Shown here piece by piece: positions 17,296 through 26,758 of a DNA stretch of 64,000 nt. Under the pieces are notes generated by a model. It worked only from the letters and a program-made list of their open reading frames with translations. It made no database searches and had not been told where the DNA came from. Source of the stretch: Chryseobacterium ginsenosidimutans (GTDB taxonomy: Bacteria > Bacteroidota > Bacteroidia > Flavobacteriales > Weeksellaceae). The DNA lies in assembly GCF_030823405.1 (NCBI RefSeq), contig NZ_JAUSXC010000001.1:3145001-3209000 (forward strand). The letters are read 5' to 3'. The stretch's first letter is position 1, and each line of letters opens with the position of its first letter. A program made the position numbers and the translations under genes.

Positions 17296-17315
17296 TTATT
17301 ATCTAATTTTTTTGG

Positions 17316-17348
17316 CAAATTTAAAGTATAATAACTTTAAAAACCAAA
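17316..17348 (-). promoter_or_regulatory. Arg-operon promoter with embedded palindrome
   Basis: On the minus strand TAAATTTG (17316-17323) fits the -7 consensus, with TTTG (17345-17348) about 21 nt upstream. Between them lies a perfect palindrome TTAAAGT-N6-ACTTTAA (17321-17340), overlapping the -7 box by three bases. A dimeric repressor bound there would block RNA polymerase. No regulator can be named from the sequence. Confidence 0.55.
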
Positions 17349-17540
17349 TTAAAAAGATAATTTTATTGTTAAAAATAAATAAACAGGTATTTTTATCTTT
17401 AAGTGATTAGTTATTTTCTTTCATTAACTTCCATTAATTAAAAATAAATTCAGGGAAAAAATTGAGCAGTATAGGGGCTAATCAAGAAATTAAGTATAAA
17501 TTTAAGTATCAAAAAATAAATTTCAAAAAACGGAAGGGAT

Positions 17541-19448
17541 ATGAGAAATTACCTTATAGAAGATTTACCACATTATTTTGAAGAATATAAGAAGTCTATT
17601 AAAAATCCTAAAAAATTCTGGGATAAAATAGCTGATCAAAATTTTGTATGGTACCAGAGATGGAGCAAAGTTGTAAAATATGATATGAATGAAGCCAAAA
17701 TCACTTGGTTTAAAAATGCAAAATTAAATATAACTAAAAACTGTCTGGACAGGCACCTTTCCGTAAGAGGTGAAAAAACAGCAATCATCTGGGAACCAAA
17801 TGATCCAAAAGAAAAAGCACAACATATTTCTTATAATGAACTTTATACCAGAGTCAACAAGACCGCAAATGTTTTGCGCGAAATGGGTATCGAAAAAGGT
17901 GATCGAGTATGTATTTATCTTCCGATGATTCCCGAATTAGCAATTACAATGTTGGCTTGTGCAAAATTAGGGGCGGTTCATTCCGTTATTTTTGCAGGGT
18001 TTTCGGCTTCTGCCGTTTCTTCAAGAGTGAACGACTGTGGTGCAAAAATGATGATTACATCAGACGGAAGTTATCGCGGAAACAAAGTCCTGGATCTAAA
18101 AAGTATCATTGATGAAGCACTTGAAAAAACACCAACCATTGAAAGTGTCTTAGTTGTAAAAAGAACGCATAACGAAATCAAAATGAAGGAAGGAAGAGAC
18201 TTCTGGATGGCTGATTTATATGAAAAAGCTTCTTCTGATTTTGTTACGGTCATTATGGATGCGGAAGATCCACTTTTTATTTTGTACACTTCCGGTTCTA
18301 CGGGAAAACCAAAAGGAATGCTTCATACTTCCGCAGGATATATGGTTTATACGGCTTATACTTTTAAAAATGTATTCAATTATAAGGAAAATGATATTTA
18401 TTGGTGTACTGCAGATATTGGCTGGATTACGGGGCATTCTTACATTCTTTATGGACCTTTATTAAATGGTGCAACAACCGTTATATTCGAAGGAGTTCCT
18501 ACCTATCCTGAACCAGACCGCTTCTGGCAGGTTATTGAAAAACATAAAATTACACAATTCTACACCGCTCCTACAGCGATTCGCTCTTTAGCAAAAGAAA
18601 GTTCGGAATGGGTTGATAAACATGATTTAAGTTCATTAAAAGTGATTGGATCCGTGGGCGAACCTATTAACGAAGAAGCCTGGCATTGGTTTAACGACCA
18701 CGTTGGAAAGAAAAAATGCCCCATTGTAGACACTTGGTGGCAAACTGAAACGGGAGGAATCATGATCTCTCCACTTCCTTTTGTTACACCTACCAAGCCA
18801 ACATATGCTACGCTACCTTTACCCGGAATTCAGCCTGTATTGATGGATGACAAACGTAATGAAATTACTGGAAATCAGGTTACCGGAAACCTTTGCATCC
18901 GTTTTCCCTGGCCAGGAATTGCGAGAACAATTTGGGGCGATCATCAACGATATAAGGAAACTTATTTCTCTGCTTTTCCCGGAAAATATTTTACAGGCGA
19001 TGGCGCACTGAGAGATGAAGTCGGATATTACAGAATTACGGGCCGTGTGGATGATGTGATCATTGTTTCAGGGCATAATTTAGGAACTGCTCCGATTGAA
19101 GACAGCATCAACGAACATCCTGCTGTAGCAGAGTCTGCGATTGTAGGCTATCCTCATGATATTAAAGGAAATGCATTGTACGGTTTTGTTATTTTAAAAG
19201 AAACAGGAGAAAGCCGCCAAAAAGAGAACCTTAAAAAAGAAATCAATCAGCTGATTTCAGATCAGATTGGTCCGATTGCAAAACTGGATAAAATTCAATT
19301 TGTTTCAGGACTTCCGAAAACCCGTTCGGGAAAAATAATGCGTAGAATTCTGAGAAAAATTGCCGAGGGAGATTTCAGCAATTTCGGAGATATATCTACT
19401 CTGCTGAATCCTGAAATTGTTGAAGAAATTAAAAATGAAAGCATCTGA
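17541..19448 (+). CDS. acs: Acetyl-CoA synthetase (AMP-forming)
   Basis: Acs activates acetate to acetyl-CoA through acetyl-AMP. The 635 residues show the ANL family motifs: LYTSGSTGKPKGMLH near 252-266, the YWCTADIGWITGHSY region, WWQTETGG near 400, and the C-terminal PKTRSGKIMRR with the catalytic, acetylation-prone lysine at about 598. The ATG has a purine-rich GGAAGGG eight bases upstream, unusual beside most genes here. Transcribed alone; it is divergent from the arg operon and ends in a clear terminator. Confidence 0.97.
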   Translation: MRNYLIEDLPHYFEEYKKSIKNPKKFWDKIADQNFVWYQRWSKVVKYDMNEAKITWFKNAKLNITKNCLDRHLSVRGEKTAIIWEPNDPKEKAQHISYNELYTRVNKTANVLREMGIEKGDRVCIYLPMIPELAITMLACAKLGAVHSVIFAGFSASAVSSRVNDCGAKMMITSDGSYRGNKVLDLKSIIDEALEKTPTIESVLVVKRTHNEIKMKEGRDFWMADLYEKASSDFVTVIMDAEDPLFILYTSGSTGKPKGMLHTSAGYMVYTAYTFKNVFNYKENDIYWCTADIGWITGHSYILYGPLLNGATTVIFEGVPTYPEPDRFWQVIEKHKITQFYTAPTAIRSLAKESSEWVDKHDLSSLKVIGSVGEPINEEAWHWFNDHVGKKKCPIVDTWWQTETGGIMISPLPFVTPTKPTYATLPLPGIQPVLMDDKRNEITGNQVTGNLCIRFPWPGIARTIWGDHQRYKETYFSAFPGKYFTGDGALRDEVGYYRITGRVDDVIIVSGHNLGTAPIEDSINEHPAVAESAIVGYPHDIKGNALYGFVILKETGESRQKENLKKEINQLISDQIGPIAKLDKIQFVSGLPKTRSGKIMRRILRKIAEGDFSNFGDISTLLNPEIVEEIKNESI

Positions 19449-19457
19449 TGTATTATA

Positions 19458-19483
19458 AAGGCGTAGAATTTCTACGCTTTTTA
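19458..19483 (+). terminator. Intrinsic terminator after acs
   Basis: GCGTAGA/TCTACGC arms with a 3-nt loop are followed by five T residues, 11 nt after the acs stop. Confidence 0.88.
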
Positions 19484-19681
19484 TTTCGTTATTATTAATC
19501 AGCAAAAAAAATGACGCATTTGTAACAACATAATATTTAGCAATAAGTCAAACAGCTGTTCAATAGACATCCTCAAAATAATTAACTAAATTTTATAGAT
19601 AAAATATTAAATCAATAAATTTATTGAAGTTTTATTAAAATATTCCAAATATATTTATTATCTTTAAGTCAAATTAAAACC

Positions 19682-20056
19682 ATGCTTATGTCAAATATAT
19701 TAGCTGGATTATTTGAACTAAACAGCGATTATAAAAAATTAGAAGCCGATCTTGAAAGTTCAGGTTTCGAAAATTCAGATTACATTGTATATCTCAATAA
19801 CGGAAATCACAAAAATGCCCAATATCTGGCGAGTGTATCCGTAAAAGATAATAATCAGGCGGATAATGCAAAAAACGTTTTTAACCAAAATGCTGTTTTA
19901 AAAACATTTTCGTTTGAAAATATGAGTATTGAACAAGCACAGTATGATAACTTAAAGAAATATATTGATGCAAGGTGCAAAGCAGAAATCCACAACAGTC
20001 CCGATGTGAGGATCAAAGGTTCTACAGCAGGAATGGATTCTGAAGTAAGATTTTAA
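19682..20056 (+). CDS. Small hypothetical protein
   Basis: The 124-residue soluble protein starts MLMSNILAGLFELNSDYKKL; an ATG two codons later is an equal choice. It has no signal peptide. The mix of a helical start with SDYIVYLNN and VSVKDNNQADNAKNVF looks like the small alpha/beta domain of general-stress proteins (YflT-like), but the match is weak. It stands alone between two terminators, so it is a monocistronic gene. A TATCTTTA (near-consensus -7 box) lies about 20 nt upstream. Confidence 0.7.
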   Translation: MLMSNILAGLFELNSDYKKLEADLESSGFENSDYIVYLNNGNHKNAQYLASVSVKDNNQADNAKNVFNQNAVLKTFSFENMSIEQAQYDNLKKYIDARCKAEIHNSPDVRIKGSTAGMDSEVRF

Positions 20057-20090
20057 ACAAATTCGAGTATAAAAATTAATAACCGGAAAT

Positions 20091-20116
20091 CCGTAGAACA
20101 TTCTACGGGTTTTTTA
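20091..20116 (+). terminator. Intrinsic terminator before rel
   Basis: CCGTAGAA/TTCTACGG arms with a 2-nt spacer are followed by GTTTTTT. It ends the small gene at 19682-20056. Confidence 0.88.
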
Positions 20117-20173
20117 CTGTTTGAAAAGTGCGAAAAATTTCGTATTTTCGTTTAAATATAGGCTTTTACACAA

Positions 20174-22384
20174 ATGAGTTACGACTTAGAACAAGAAAAC
20201 AAAGAGATCCTTGCGAGATATAAAGATCTGATCTCTAATACATATAGAACTTTGGATGAGGAAAATAACAAACTTATCCGAAAGGCTTTTGATATTGCAT
20301 TGGATGCACACAAAGATCAAAGGAGAAAATCTGGTGAACCTTACATTTACCATCCTATTGCTGTTGCAAAAATTGTAGCAACGGAAATCGGTTTGGGAGC
20401 AACATCCATTGCCTGTGCACTTTTGCATGATGTAATTGAAGATTCTGATTATACCTACGAAGATTTAAAGAAAATTTTTGGCGAAAAAATAGCCAATATT
20501 GTGAATGGACTGACAAAAATCTCCATCATGAATCACCAAAATATTTCGGTACAGTCTGAAAATTACAGAAAGCTATTACTCACTCTTTCTGAGGACTTTA
20601 GAGTAATATTGATTAAAATTGCAGACCGTCTTCACAATATGCGTACTCTGGAAAGTATGGCTCCTGACAAGCAGAAAAAAATTGCTTCCGAAACGGTTTA
20701 TATTTATTCTCCTATGGCTCACCGTTTGGGTTTGTACAATATCAAATCTGAGCTTGAAGATCTATCTTTAAAGTACAATAACCCGGACATATATAATGAA
20801 ATCACGGAAAAATTGGAGCTTGCCAAAGAAAACCGTGAAAGATATATTGAAGAGTTTAAAAAAGAAGTTTCAGAGAAATTAAATGAAGAAGGATTAAACT
20901 TTAAAATAAAAGGCCGTGCGAAAGCTATTTCTTCAATTTACAGAAAAATGCTGAAGCAGGGAGTTTCTTTTGAAGAAGTTTTTGATAATTACGCAATCAG
21001 AATCATCTACAAATCAGATGCGAAGAATGAAAAATTCTTAGCATGGAAAATTTATTCTATCGTAACGGATGTTTATCACAGTAATCCGTCCAGAATGCGT
21101 GACTGGATCACTCAGCCACGTTCTACAGGGTATGAGAGTTTGCATTTAACAGTTCTTGGTCCCGATAAAAAGTGGATCGAAGTACAGATCCGTTCAGAAA
21201 GAATGGATGAAATTGCAGAAAAAGGTGTTGCAGCGCATTACAAGTATAAAGAAGGATATAAACAGAGCTCTGATGACCGGAATTTTGAAAACTGGGTAAC
21301 AGAGATCCGTGATGTGCTGGAACAGCAGCAAAATCTTTCTACATCGGAACTTTTGGATAATATTAAACTTAATTTATATTCAAAAGAAGTTTTTGTATTT
21401 ACTCCAAAAGGTGAAATTAAGATTTTACCAACAAATGCAACTGCTCTTGATTTTGCGTTTTCCGTTCACTCCGATCTGGGAATGAAGTGCTTAGGAGCGA
21501 AAATCAATGGTAAACTGGTTCCTATTTCTTATGTTCTTCAAAATGGAGATCAAATTGATATTCTTTCTTCTCAAAACCAGAAACCAAAGTCTGACTGGCT
21601 GGAATTTGTTGTCACCTCAAAAGCTAAGTCTAAGATTAAGAGTTATTTAAACTCTCAAAAAAATCAATTGGTAGAAGACGGAAAAGAAATCCTTCAGAGA
21701 AAGCTTCGTCATGCAAAAATCAATTTTAATGATGAAGAAATCAACAAACTTCAAAAATTCTTCAATCTTAAAAGTTCTCAGGAATTATTCTTAAAGTTTC
21801 AAAGCAACGAGCTCGATGTGAGCAGTTTAAGAAAATATCTCGAAAGTAAAAACGTATTTAATAATTTACTTTCAAGATTCAGAAAATCGCCTGCAAAAAA
21901 TACGGCTTACATAGAACCGAAAGAGCAGAATCTTGACATGATTGTCTTCGGAAAAGATGAAGAAAAACTGAATTATACGTATGCGAAATGCTGTACTGTA
22001 ATTCCGGGAGATAAAATTTTTGGTTTCATCACGATTTCTGAAGGAATTAAAGTTCACAGTGACAGTTGCCCGAATGCCATTAATCTTCGTGCCCAGTACG
22101 ATTACAGAGTAATTCCTGCAAAATGGGTGAATGCGGAAAGCTTCAAAAACAGAGTGAAAATTGAGATCGAAGGACTCGACAGAATGGGCATGATCAATGA
22201 TATTACAACCGTGATCAGCGGCGCAATGGGAATGGATATGAAAAGTATGTCAATTGAATCAAATGACGGAATTTTTACAGGAAATATAATTCTTGAGGTT
22301 AAAAACAAAAGTCAATTGGAACAAACATTTAAAAAAATTAACGATATTAACGGCGTTTCAAGAGTGAGAAGGCTACAATCTTAA
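20174..22384 (+). CDS. rel: Bifunctional (p)ppGpp synthetase/hydrolase (Rel/SpoT)
   Basis: This enzyme makes and degrades the stringent-response alarmone. The 736 residues contain, in order, an HD hydrolase domain with intact metal motifs (HPIAVAKIV, LLHDVIEDSDY near 79-89, DRLHNMRTL near 152-160), a synthetase domain (GRAKAISSIYRKM near 247-259, YAIRIIYKSD), a TGS domain (FVFTPKGEIKILPTNATALD) and a C-terminal ACT domain (RMGMINDITTVISG). Intact HD residues argue for hydrolase activity, so the protein is bifunctional. nhaA follows after 3 nt and is probably co-transcribed. Confidence 0.96.
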   Translation: MSYDLEQENKEILARYKDLISNTYRTLDEENNKLIRKAFDIALDAHKDQRRKSGEPYIYHPIAVAKIVATEIGLGATSIACALLHDVIEDSDYTYEDLKKIFGEKIANIVNGLTKISIMNHQNISVQSENYRKLLLTLSEDFRVILIKIADRLHNMRTLESMAPDKQKKIASETVYIYSPMAHRLGLYNIKSELEDLSLKYNNPDIYNEITEKLELAKENRERYIEEFKKEVSEKLNEEGLNFKIKGRAKAISSIYRKMLKQGVSFEEVFDNYAIRIIYKSDAKNEKFLAWKIYSIVTDVYHSNPSRMRDWITQPRSTGYESLHLTVLGPDKKWIEVQIRSERMDEIAEKGVAAHYKYKEGYKQSSDDRNFENWVTEIRDVLEQQQNLSTSELLDNIKLNLYSKEVFVFTPKGEIKILPTNATALDFAFSVHSDLGMKCLGAKINGKLVPISYVLQNGDQIDILSSQNQKPKSDWLEFVVTSKAKSKIKSYLNSQKNQLVEDGKEILQRKLRHAKINFNDEEINKLQKFFNLKSSQELFLKFQSNELDVSSLRKYLESKNVFNNLLSRFRKSPAKNTAYIEPKEQNLDMIVFGKDEEKLNYTYAKCCTVIPGDKIFGFITISEGIKVHSDSCPNAINLRAQYDYRVIPAKWVNAESFKNRVKIEIEGLDRMGMINDITTVISGAMGMDMKSMSIESNDGIFTGNIILEVKNKSQLEQTFKKINDINGVSRVRRLQS

Positions 22385-22387
22385 AGC

Positions 22388-23566
22388 ATGAATTTAACAG
22401 TATATTTTAAAAAATTTTTCAAAAGCAACCAGTCTTCAGGAATTATCCTGATTGTCTGTGTTTTAGTATCTTTATTAATTGCCAATTCTTCTGTAGCCGA
22501 AAATTTTCAGCAATTTTTGGATAAGGAGATAGGTGCAGAAATATTTCATTTAAAATATCCTGTAAGTATTTGGATCAATGATGGTTTAATGGCCGTTTTC
22601 TTTCTTTTGGTAGGATTAGAAATCAAGAGGGAAATGGTGGAAGGAGAACTTTCATCTTTTAAAAATGCTTCACTTCCGATTTTTGCAGCAATTGGCGGAA
22701 TGCTTGTTCCCGCTATTATTTATGCCATTTTTAATTTCGGAACAGAATACGGAAACGGTTGGGGAATTCCTATGGCGACGGATATTGCATTTTCTTTGGC
22801 TATCATTTCGATGTTGGGGAAGAAAATACCGAATTCTATCAAAATTTTCCTTGCAGCACTCGCAATTGTTGATGATTTGGGAGCAATTTTAGTAATTGCC
22901 GTTTTTTATACAGAACAAATACATTGGATGTATTTATTACTGTCTTTTGCTGTTACAGCGTTATTATTTTTATTAAATTTCTTAAAGGTTACGAAAATTA
23001 TTTTCTATATCATTCCTGGATTATTTTTATGGTATTTTCTTCACCATTCAGGAATTCATGCTACGATTGCAGGAGTTTTACTGGCATTTTCAATTCCCAC
23101 CAATGTTTCTAATGTAGAAATTTCACCCTTGGAAAAACTTGAGCATACATTACATTTTCCGGTAAGTTTTTTAATCATGCCGATCTTTGCGTTGACCAAT
23201 ACCAATATTACTTTTAATAATGAAATGATTTCAGGATTAACAAGTACTTTAGGATTGGGAATTATAGGAGGTTTGGTTTTAGGAAAATTAATCGGAATTA
23301 ATCTGTTTTCTTTAATTGCTATTAAATTAAAAATAAGTTCATTGCCCCAAAATAGTTCATGGACACAAATGCTTGGTGTAGGACTTTTGGCGGGTATTGG
23401 CTTTACAATGTCGATTTTCATTGCATTGCTTTCTTTTAAAGGAAAAATTGAGATTCAGGACGAAGCAAAATTTGCAATCCTTATAGCTTCATTTTTGGCT
23501 GCAGTTTTAGGTTTCCTTATTTTAAATATAAGCTCTAAAAATCAAATAATTGAAGATGAAAATTAA
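22388..23566 (+). CDS. nhaA: Na+/H+ antiporter NhaA
   Basis: NhaA exports sodium in exchange for protons across the inner membrane. The 392 residues have about 11-12 hydrophobic segments. The hallmark ALAIVDDLGAILVIA near residues 157-171 carries the paired transport aspartates. MATDIAFSLAIISMLG and GIGFTMSIFIALLSF are also family motifs. It follows rel by 3 nt, and its stop codon shares bases with the convergent brkB-like gene. Confidence 0.96.
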   Translation: MNLTVYFKKFFKSNQSSGIILIVCVLVSLLIANSSVAENFQQFLDKEIGAEIFHLKYPVSIWINDGLMAVFFLLVGLEIKREMVEGELSSFKNASLPIFAAIGGMLVPAIIYAIFNFGTEYGNGWGIPMATDIAFSLAIISMLGKKIPNSIKIFLAALAIVDDLGAILVIAVFYTEQIHWMYLLLSFAVTALLFLLNFLKVTKIIFYIIPGLFLWYFLHHSGIHATIAGVLLAFSIPTNVSNVEISPLEKLEHTLHFPVSFLIMPIFALTNTNITFNNEMISGLTSTLGLGIIGGLVLGKLIGINLFSLIAIKLKISSLPQNSSWTQMLGVGLLAGIGFTMSIFIALLSFKGKIEIQDEAKFAILIASFLAAVLGFLILNISSKNQIIEDEN

Positions 23567-24579
23567 TCTTTTTTATCTTCCTTATTAAACTCCCATTTGT
23601 GTTTGTCATCAAATTCTAAATTAGGTTCAACGCTTTTTGAATGATAACTTTTTGCCTCCTTTTTAAGCTCGTCGGATAAGAGTTTTTCAATTCTCAATTT
23701 TCGGAGCGCCATATTGAGCTCGTTTCCGAAAAGCAGAAGATAAACATTCACATTTACCCAAACCATCAGAAGAATCATACTTCCGATTGATCCGTAAAGA
23801 ACGTTGTATCGGGCAATATTTTTGACATAAATCGCAAAACCATAAGTTGTAACTACAAACAAAACAGTCGTTAAAATTGCACCAGGAATTGCCTGACGGA
23901 ATCTTGCAATCCTCACTGTTCCCAGCCAATAAAACAAGGTTAACAATATAAAATAAAACACAGGAAAAGAGACAAAACCAATGATTTTAGAGAGGTTATT
24001 AACGAGCCAGGAAACATCATAGCCCGGATTAAACAACTTCAGAACAACTTCTGAATAATATACACCAAAAAGCGCTAAAAATACAATCGTTATAAACCCA
24101 ATAGTAATAAAGAACGAAAGAATAAACTCCTTAACATCAGACATTTTTTCATCTGTATTCTCATTAAACCCGTTAATCAGAGAAAATGTTCCGTTCGTTG
24201 CAAAAACCAATGCCAAAACAATGGTTAAATTACTGATTCCCTTCATATTGGGAATAATATTAGTTTCAATATAATCTCTTACATCGCTTTCCATTTTTGC
24301 GGGAAAAACATTATGGATCAAAACCTCAAAAATATAAAACTGAAGCTTGTCGTAATGCGGCATATAAGGTAAAACCGACAAAAGAAAAAGAAGAAACGGA
24401 AACAAACTAATGGTAAAACTCCATGAAATTGCAGCAGCCTTACGGCCAATTTTGCCTTTGAAAATCCCCCTGATATAAATCTGGAACATCTGCCAAAGCG
24501 ATATCCCCAGAACAGGAATATGTATGTCATCAAAAAAATCTTGAACTTTCAAGATAAATTTAGGAAGTTTTATACCCAT
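23563..24579 (-). CDS. YihY/BrkB-family inner-membrane protein
   Basis: The 338-residue protein has six hydrophobic segments and the family motif AAAISWSFTISLFPFLLFLLS near residues 45-65, with GSIGSMILLMVWVNVNVYLLLFGNELN near 260-285. It was once thought to be RNase BN; its true role is unclear, with transport often suggested. The C-terminal 50 residues are charged and cytoplasmic. It starts 3 nt after the DUF4421 gene, so the two form a small operon. Its TAA overlaps the nhaA TAA in a shared TTAA. Confidence 0.93.
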   Translation of the reverse strand: MGIKLPKFILKVQDFFDDIHIPVLGISLWQMFQIYIRGIFKGKIGRKAAAISWSFTISLFPFLLFLLSVLPYMPHYDKLQFYIFEVLIHNVFPAKMESDVRDYIETNIIPNMKGISNLTIVLALVFATNGTFSLINGFNENTDEKMSDVKEFILSFFITIGFITIVFLALFGVYYSEVVLKLFNPGYDVSWLVNNLSKIIGFVSFPVFYFILLTLFYWLGTVRIARFRQAIPGAILTTVLFVVTTYGFAIYVKNIARYNVLYGSIGSMILLMVWVNVNVYLLLFGNELNMALRKLRIEKLLSDELKKEAKSYHSKSVEPNLEFDDKHKWEFNKEDKKD

Positions 24580-24582
24580 TTC

Positions 24583-25605
24583 TTACTTTAAAACATTATC
24601 TATTTTATCAAATTTTCTGTTTACAAATGTAGGAGAATTAAACCGGAAACCAATTCCTACCCTAAACAACCATTGTGTTGTTGAATAAAAATTTTCATTA
24701 GAACTGTTGATCCAGTTCAGTTGAGTACCTCCTCCAAAGAACCATTTCCCATTATCATAACCTATTCTTGCATTGGAATATAACCCAATATTGAATTCAT
24801 GAAAATCATCATCAATTAATTTTGAATAGTACAATTCGGGATAAACTTCCACTATTGCATACCAATTATTTTTAATTTTCTTCTGTACTCCACCACCCGA
24901 TCTTAAAGCAATTCTTATATCTTTTGAGGGAGAATCGTTTTCACTTTCAGTAAAAGTATCACCCTGATAAATAGTTTTATTGAGATCACTTAGGACATTA
25001 TACTGATAAAATAACCCTGTACTTACTACAAAAACATCCTTTAACGGTTTATAGGTCATATTGTTAAAACTTCTGTAATCCGTTTTATTTCCAATCCATA
25101 AATAACTTGTTTCTCCTTTAAAAGAACGGTATTTTGCATCAGGGAACTGTAAATATCCTTCTTCATTGTAATTTTCTCCGTAAATCAAACGCATAAATTC
25201 TTTTGTATCTTGAAAATACAATCCTTTCACCTGACTAAAATAAATATACTGCCTGAGTTTTGGGCTTAGAAAGAAAGTAAATCCGAAGTTGAAATATTTT
25301 GATTTTCCTTTCTCGGGATCGTCATTATTAATTCTTGTAAGCTTGGGGGCAAAAGAAAAACTTACGTCAAGCCAGCGGTATCGCAAGAAAAATTCTGTGT
25401 AGAAAGCATCATTTGGTCTTAATCGAAAAATTTTATCCTGATATAATAATCCAAAAGTATTGTGGAGGTAACTCAATCCCGTTACCACCGAAATTTTATT
25501 GTTATCTTCATCAATATATTTTTTAAGCTGCTCGTCATTAATCTCCTGACCGTAGGAAATTAATGATAAATATAAAAAAATGCAAGAAAGGAGTTTTGCT
25601 TTCAT
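24583..25605 (-). CDS. DUF4421 family outer-membrane beta-barrel protein
   Basis: Start taken at MKAKLLSCIFLYLSLISYGQE, a Sec signal peptide of about 18 residues; the frame extends 21 codons upstream without support. The mature protein of about 320 residues is a run of alternating hydrophobic and aromatic strands (YTEFFLRYRWLDVSFSFAP, YFNFGFTFFLSPKLRQYIYF, WLFRVGIGFRF). This fits a DUF4421-type barrel, which is found in Bacteroidetes. Ligand unknown. It is co-transcribed with the BrkB-like gene. Confidence 0.82.
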   Translation of the reverse strand: MKAKLLSCIFLYLSLISYGQEINDEQLKKYIDEDNNKISVVTGLSYLHNTFGLLYQDKIFRLRPNDAFYTEFFLRYRWLDVSFSFAPKLTRINNDDPEKGKSKYFNFGFTFFLSPKLRQYIYFSQVKGLYFQDTKEFMRLIYGENYNEEGYLQFPDAKYRSFKGETSYLWIGNKTDYRSFNNMTYKPLKDVFVVSTGLFYQYNVLSDLNKTIYQGDTFTESENDSPSKDIRIALRSGGGVQKKIKNNWYAIVEVYPELYYSKLIDDDFHEFNIGLYSNARIGYDNGKWFFGGGTQLNWINSSNENFYSTTQWLFRVGIGFRFNSPTFVNRKFDKIDNVLK

Positions 25606-25695
25606 CGAATTTGGTGTTCCTACAAAAGTAATGAATTTTTTAAAATTAAATATTCTAAAAAACTCCACCGATTATGACTTTCCTTAATTTATGAA

Positions 25696-25703
25696 TATCT
25701 TTG
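25696..25703 (+). promoter_or_regulatory. Candidate -7 box for rlmH
   Basis: TATCTTTG matches TAnnTTTG exactly and lies 26 nt before the rlmH ATG. The -33 region (GACTTTCC) is a weak match. Confidence 0.45.
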
Positions 25704-25729
25704 ACGCTGAAAATATTTAAAGACTAAAA

Positions 25730-26203
25730 ATGCAGATTAATTTGCTTTGTATCGGTAAGACAGACGATAAAGAAATTACTTCCTTAATTAATTATTATCT
25801 GAAACGCCTTCCTAAACACTGGAATTTTGACATTATAGAAATTCCTGATATAAAAAATGCAAAAAATCTTTCTCCGGATCTTTTAAGAAAAGAAGAAGCA
25901 AAACTGTTTATGAATCATATTGACAAAACAGATCTTGTACTCATTCTTGATGAAAAAGGAAAACAGTTTACAAGCAGAGAATTTGCACAAAAAATAGACA
26001 GCTGGATGAATTCTTCCGTAAAAAAGATCCATCTTTTAATCGGTGGAGCTTATGGATTTTCAGAAGAAATCTATACAAGAGCCAACGAAAAAATGTCATT
26101 ATCTAAAATGACATTTACCCACCAGATGATCCGGTTATTTATCGTTGAGCAATTATATCGCGCTGACCAGATTTTACAGGGAAAACCTTATCATAACGAT
26201 TAA
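25730..26203 (+). CDS. rlmH: 23S rRNA (pseudouridine1915-N3)-methyltransferase
   Basis: RlmH methylates pseudouridine 1915 in helix 69 of 23S rRNA. The 157-residue SPOUT protein has the family's normal length. The SAM-binding knot spans LILDEKGKQFTSREFA and LLIGGAYGFSEEI. The C-terminus has the diagnostic KMTFTHQMIRLFIVEQLYRA and the invariant YHND end. It is monocistronic and convergent with trmL. Confidence 0.97.
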   Translation: MQINLLCIGKTDDKEITSLINYYLKRLPKHWNFDIIEIPDIKNAKNLSPDLLRKEEAKLFMNHIDKTDLVLILDEKGKQFTSREFAQKIDSWMNSSVKKIHLLIGGAYGFSEEIYTRANEKMSLSKMTFTHQMIRLFIVEQLYRADQILQGKPYHND

Positions 26204-26240
26204 AATCGTATTGACTATATAAAATTTTATATCAACAAAA

Positions 26241-26702
26241 TTATTTTGTAGTCCCTGAATTAATCTGTCTTTTTGCTTCTCCAACCACAAAAGCAACGGA
26301 ATTGGCAATATTAAAGCTTCGGATTAACTTGGACATCGGAATTGTTAAATGGTTTTCAAAACGGTCTAAAACCTCTTTGCTCAAACCCACACTTTCTTTT
26401 CCGAAAACCAGCCAGTCTCCATCCTGAAAATCCGTTTCCAAATAGGATTTCTGAGCATGTGAACTCATTAGGAAAACACGGGACATATCGGGGATAATTT
26501 TTATCCATTCTTCAACATTTGGGTATTCGGTAACATCAAGATGTACCCAATAATCCAATCCTGAACGTTTAAGATTCTTATCATTAATTACAAATCCAAA
26601 GGGATGAATTAAATGTAGCTTGCTTTCGGTTCCTACACATAATCTTCCGATATTTCCTGTGTTATTTGGTATTTCGGGTTCTACGAGAACAACGTTTAAC
26701 AT
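26241..26702 (-). CDS. trmL: tRNA (cytidine/uridine-2'-O)-methyltransferase TrmL
   Basis: TrmL methylates the wobble ribose 34 of leucine tRNAs. The 153-residue protein is a minimal SPOUT enzyme. It begins MLNVVLVEPEIPNNTGNIGR, the family's start. Its SAM knot is VFGKESVGLSKEVLD and IPMSKLIRSFNIANSVAFV. Length and motifs match the E. coli enzyme as I know it. The ATG is 56 nt from a perfect palindrome on the upstream side. Confidence 0.95.
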   Translation of the reverse strand: MLNVVLVEPEIPNNTGNIGRLCVGTESKLHLIHPFGFVINDKNLKRSGLDYWVHLDVTEYPNVEEWIKIIPDMSRVFLMSSHAQKSYLETDFQDGDWLVFGKESVGLSKEVLDRFENHLTIPMSKLIRSFNIANSVAFVVGEAKRQINSGTTK

Positions 26703-26758
26703 GAATATTTATATTGTTTTTAAAAGGATTTCAGAGAAAAACTTATTTTAATGGTTAA

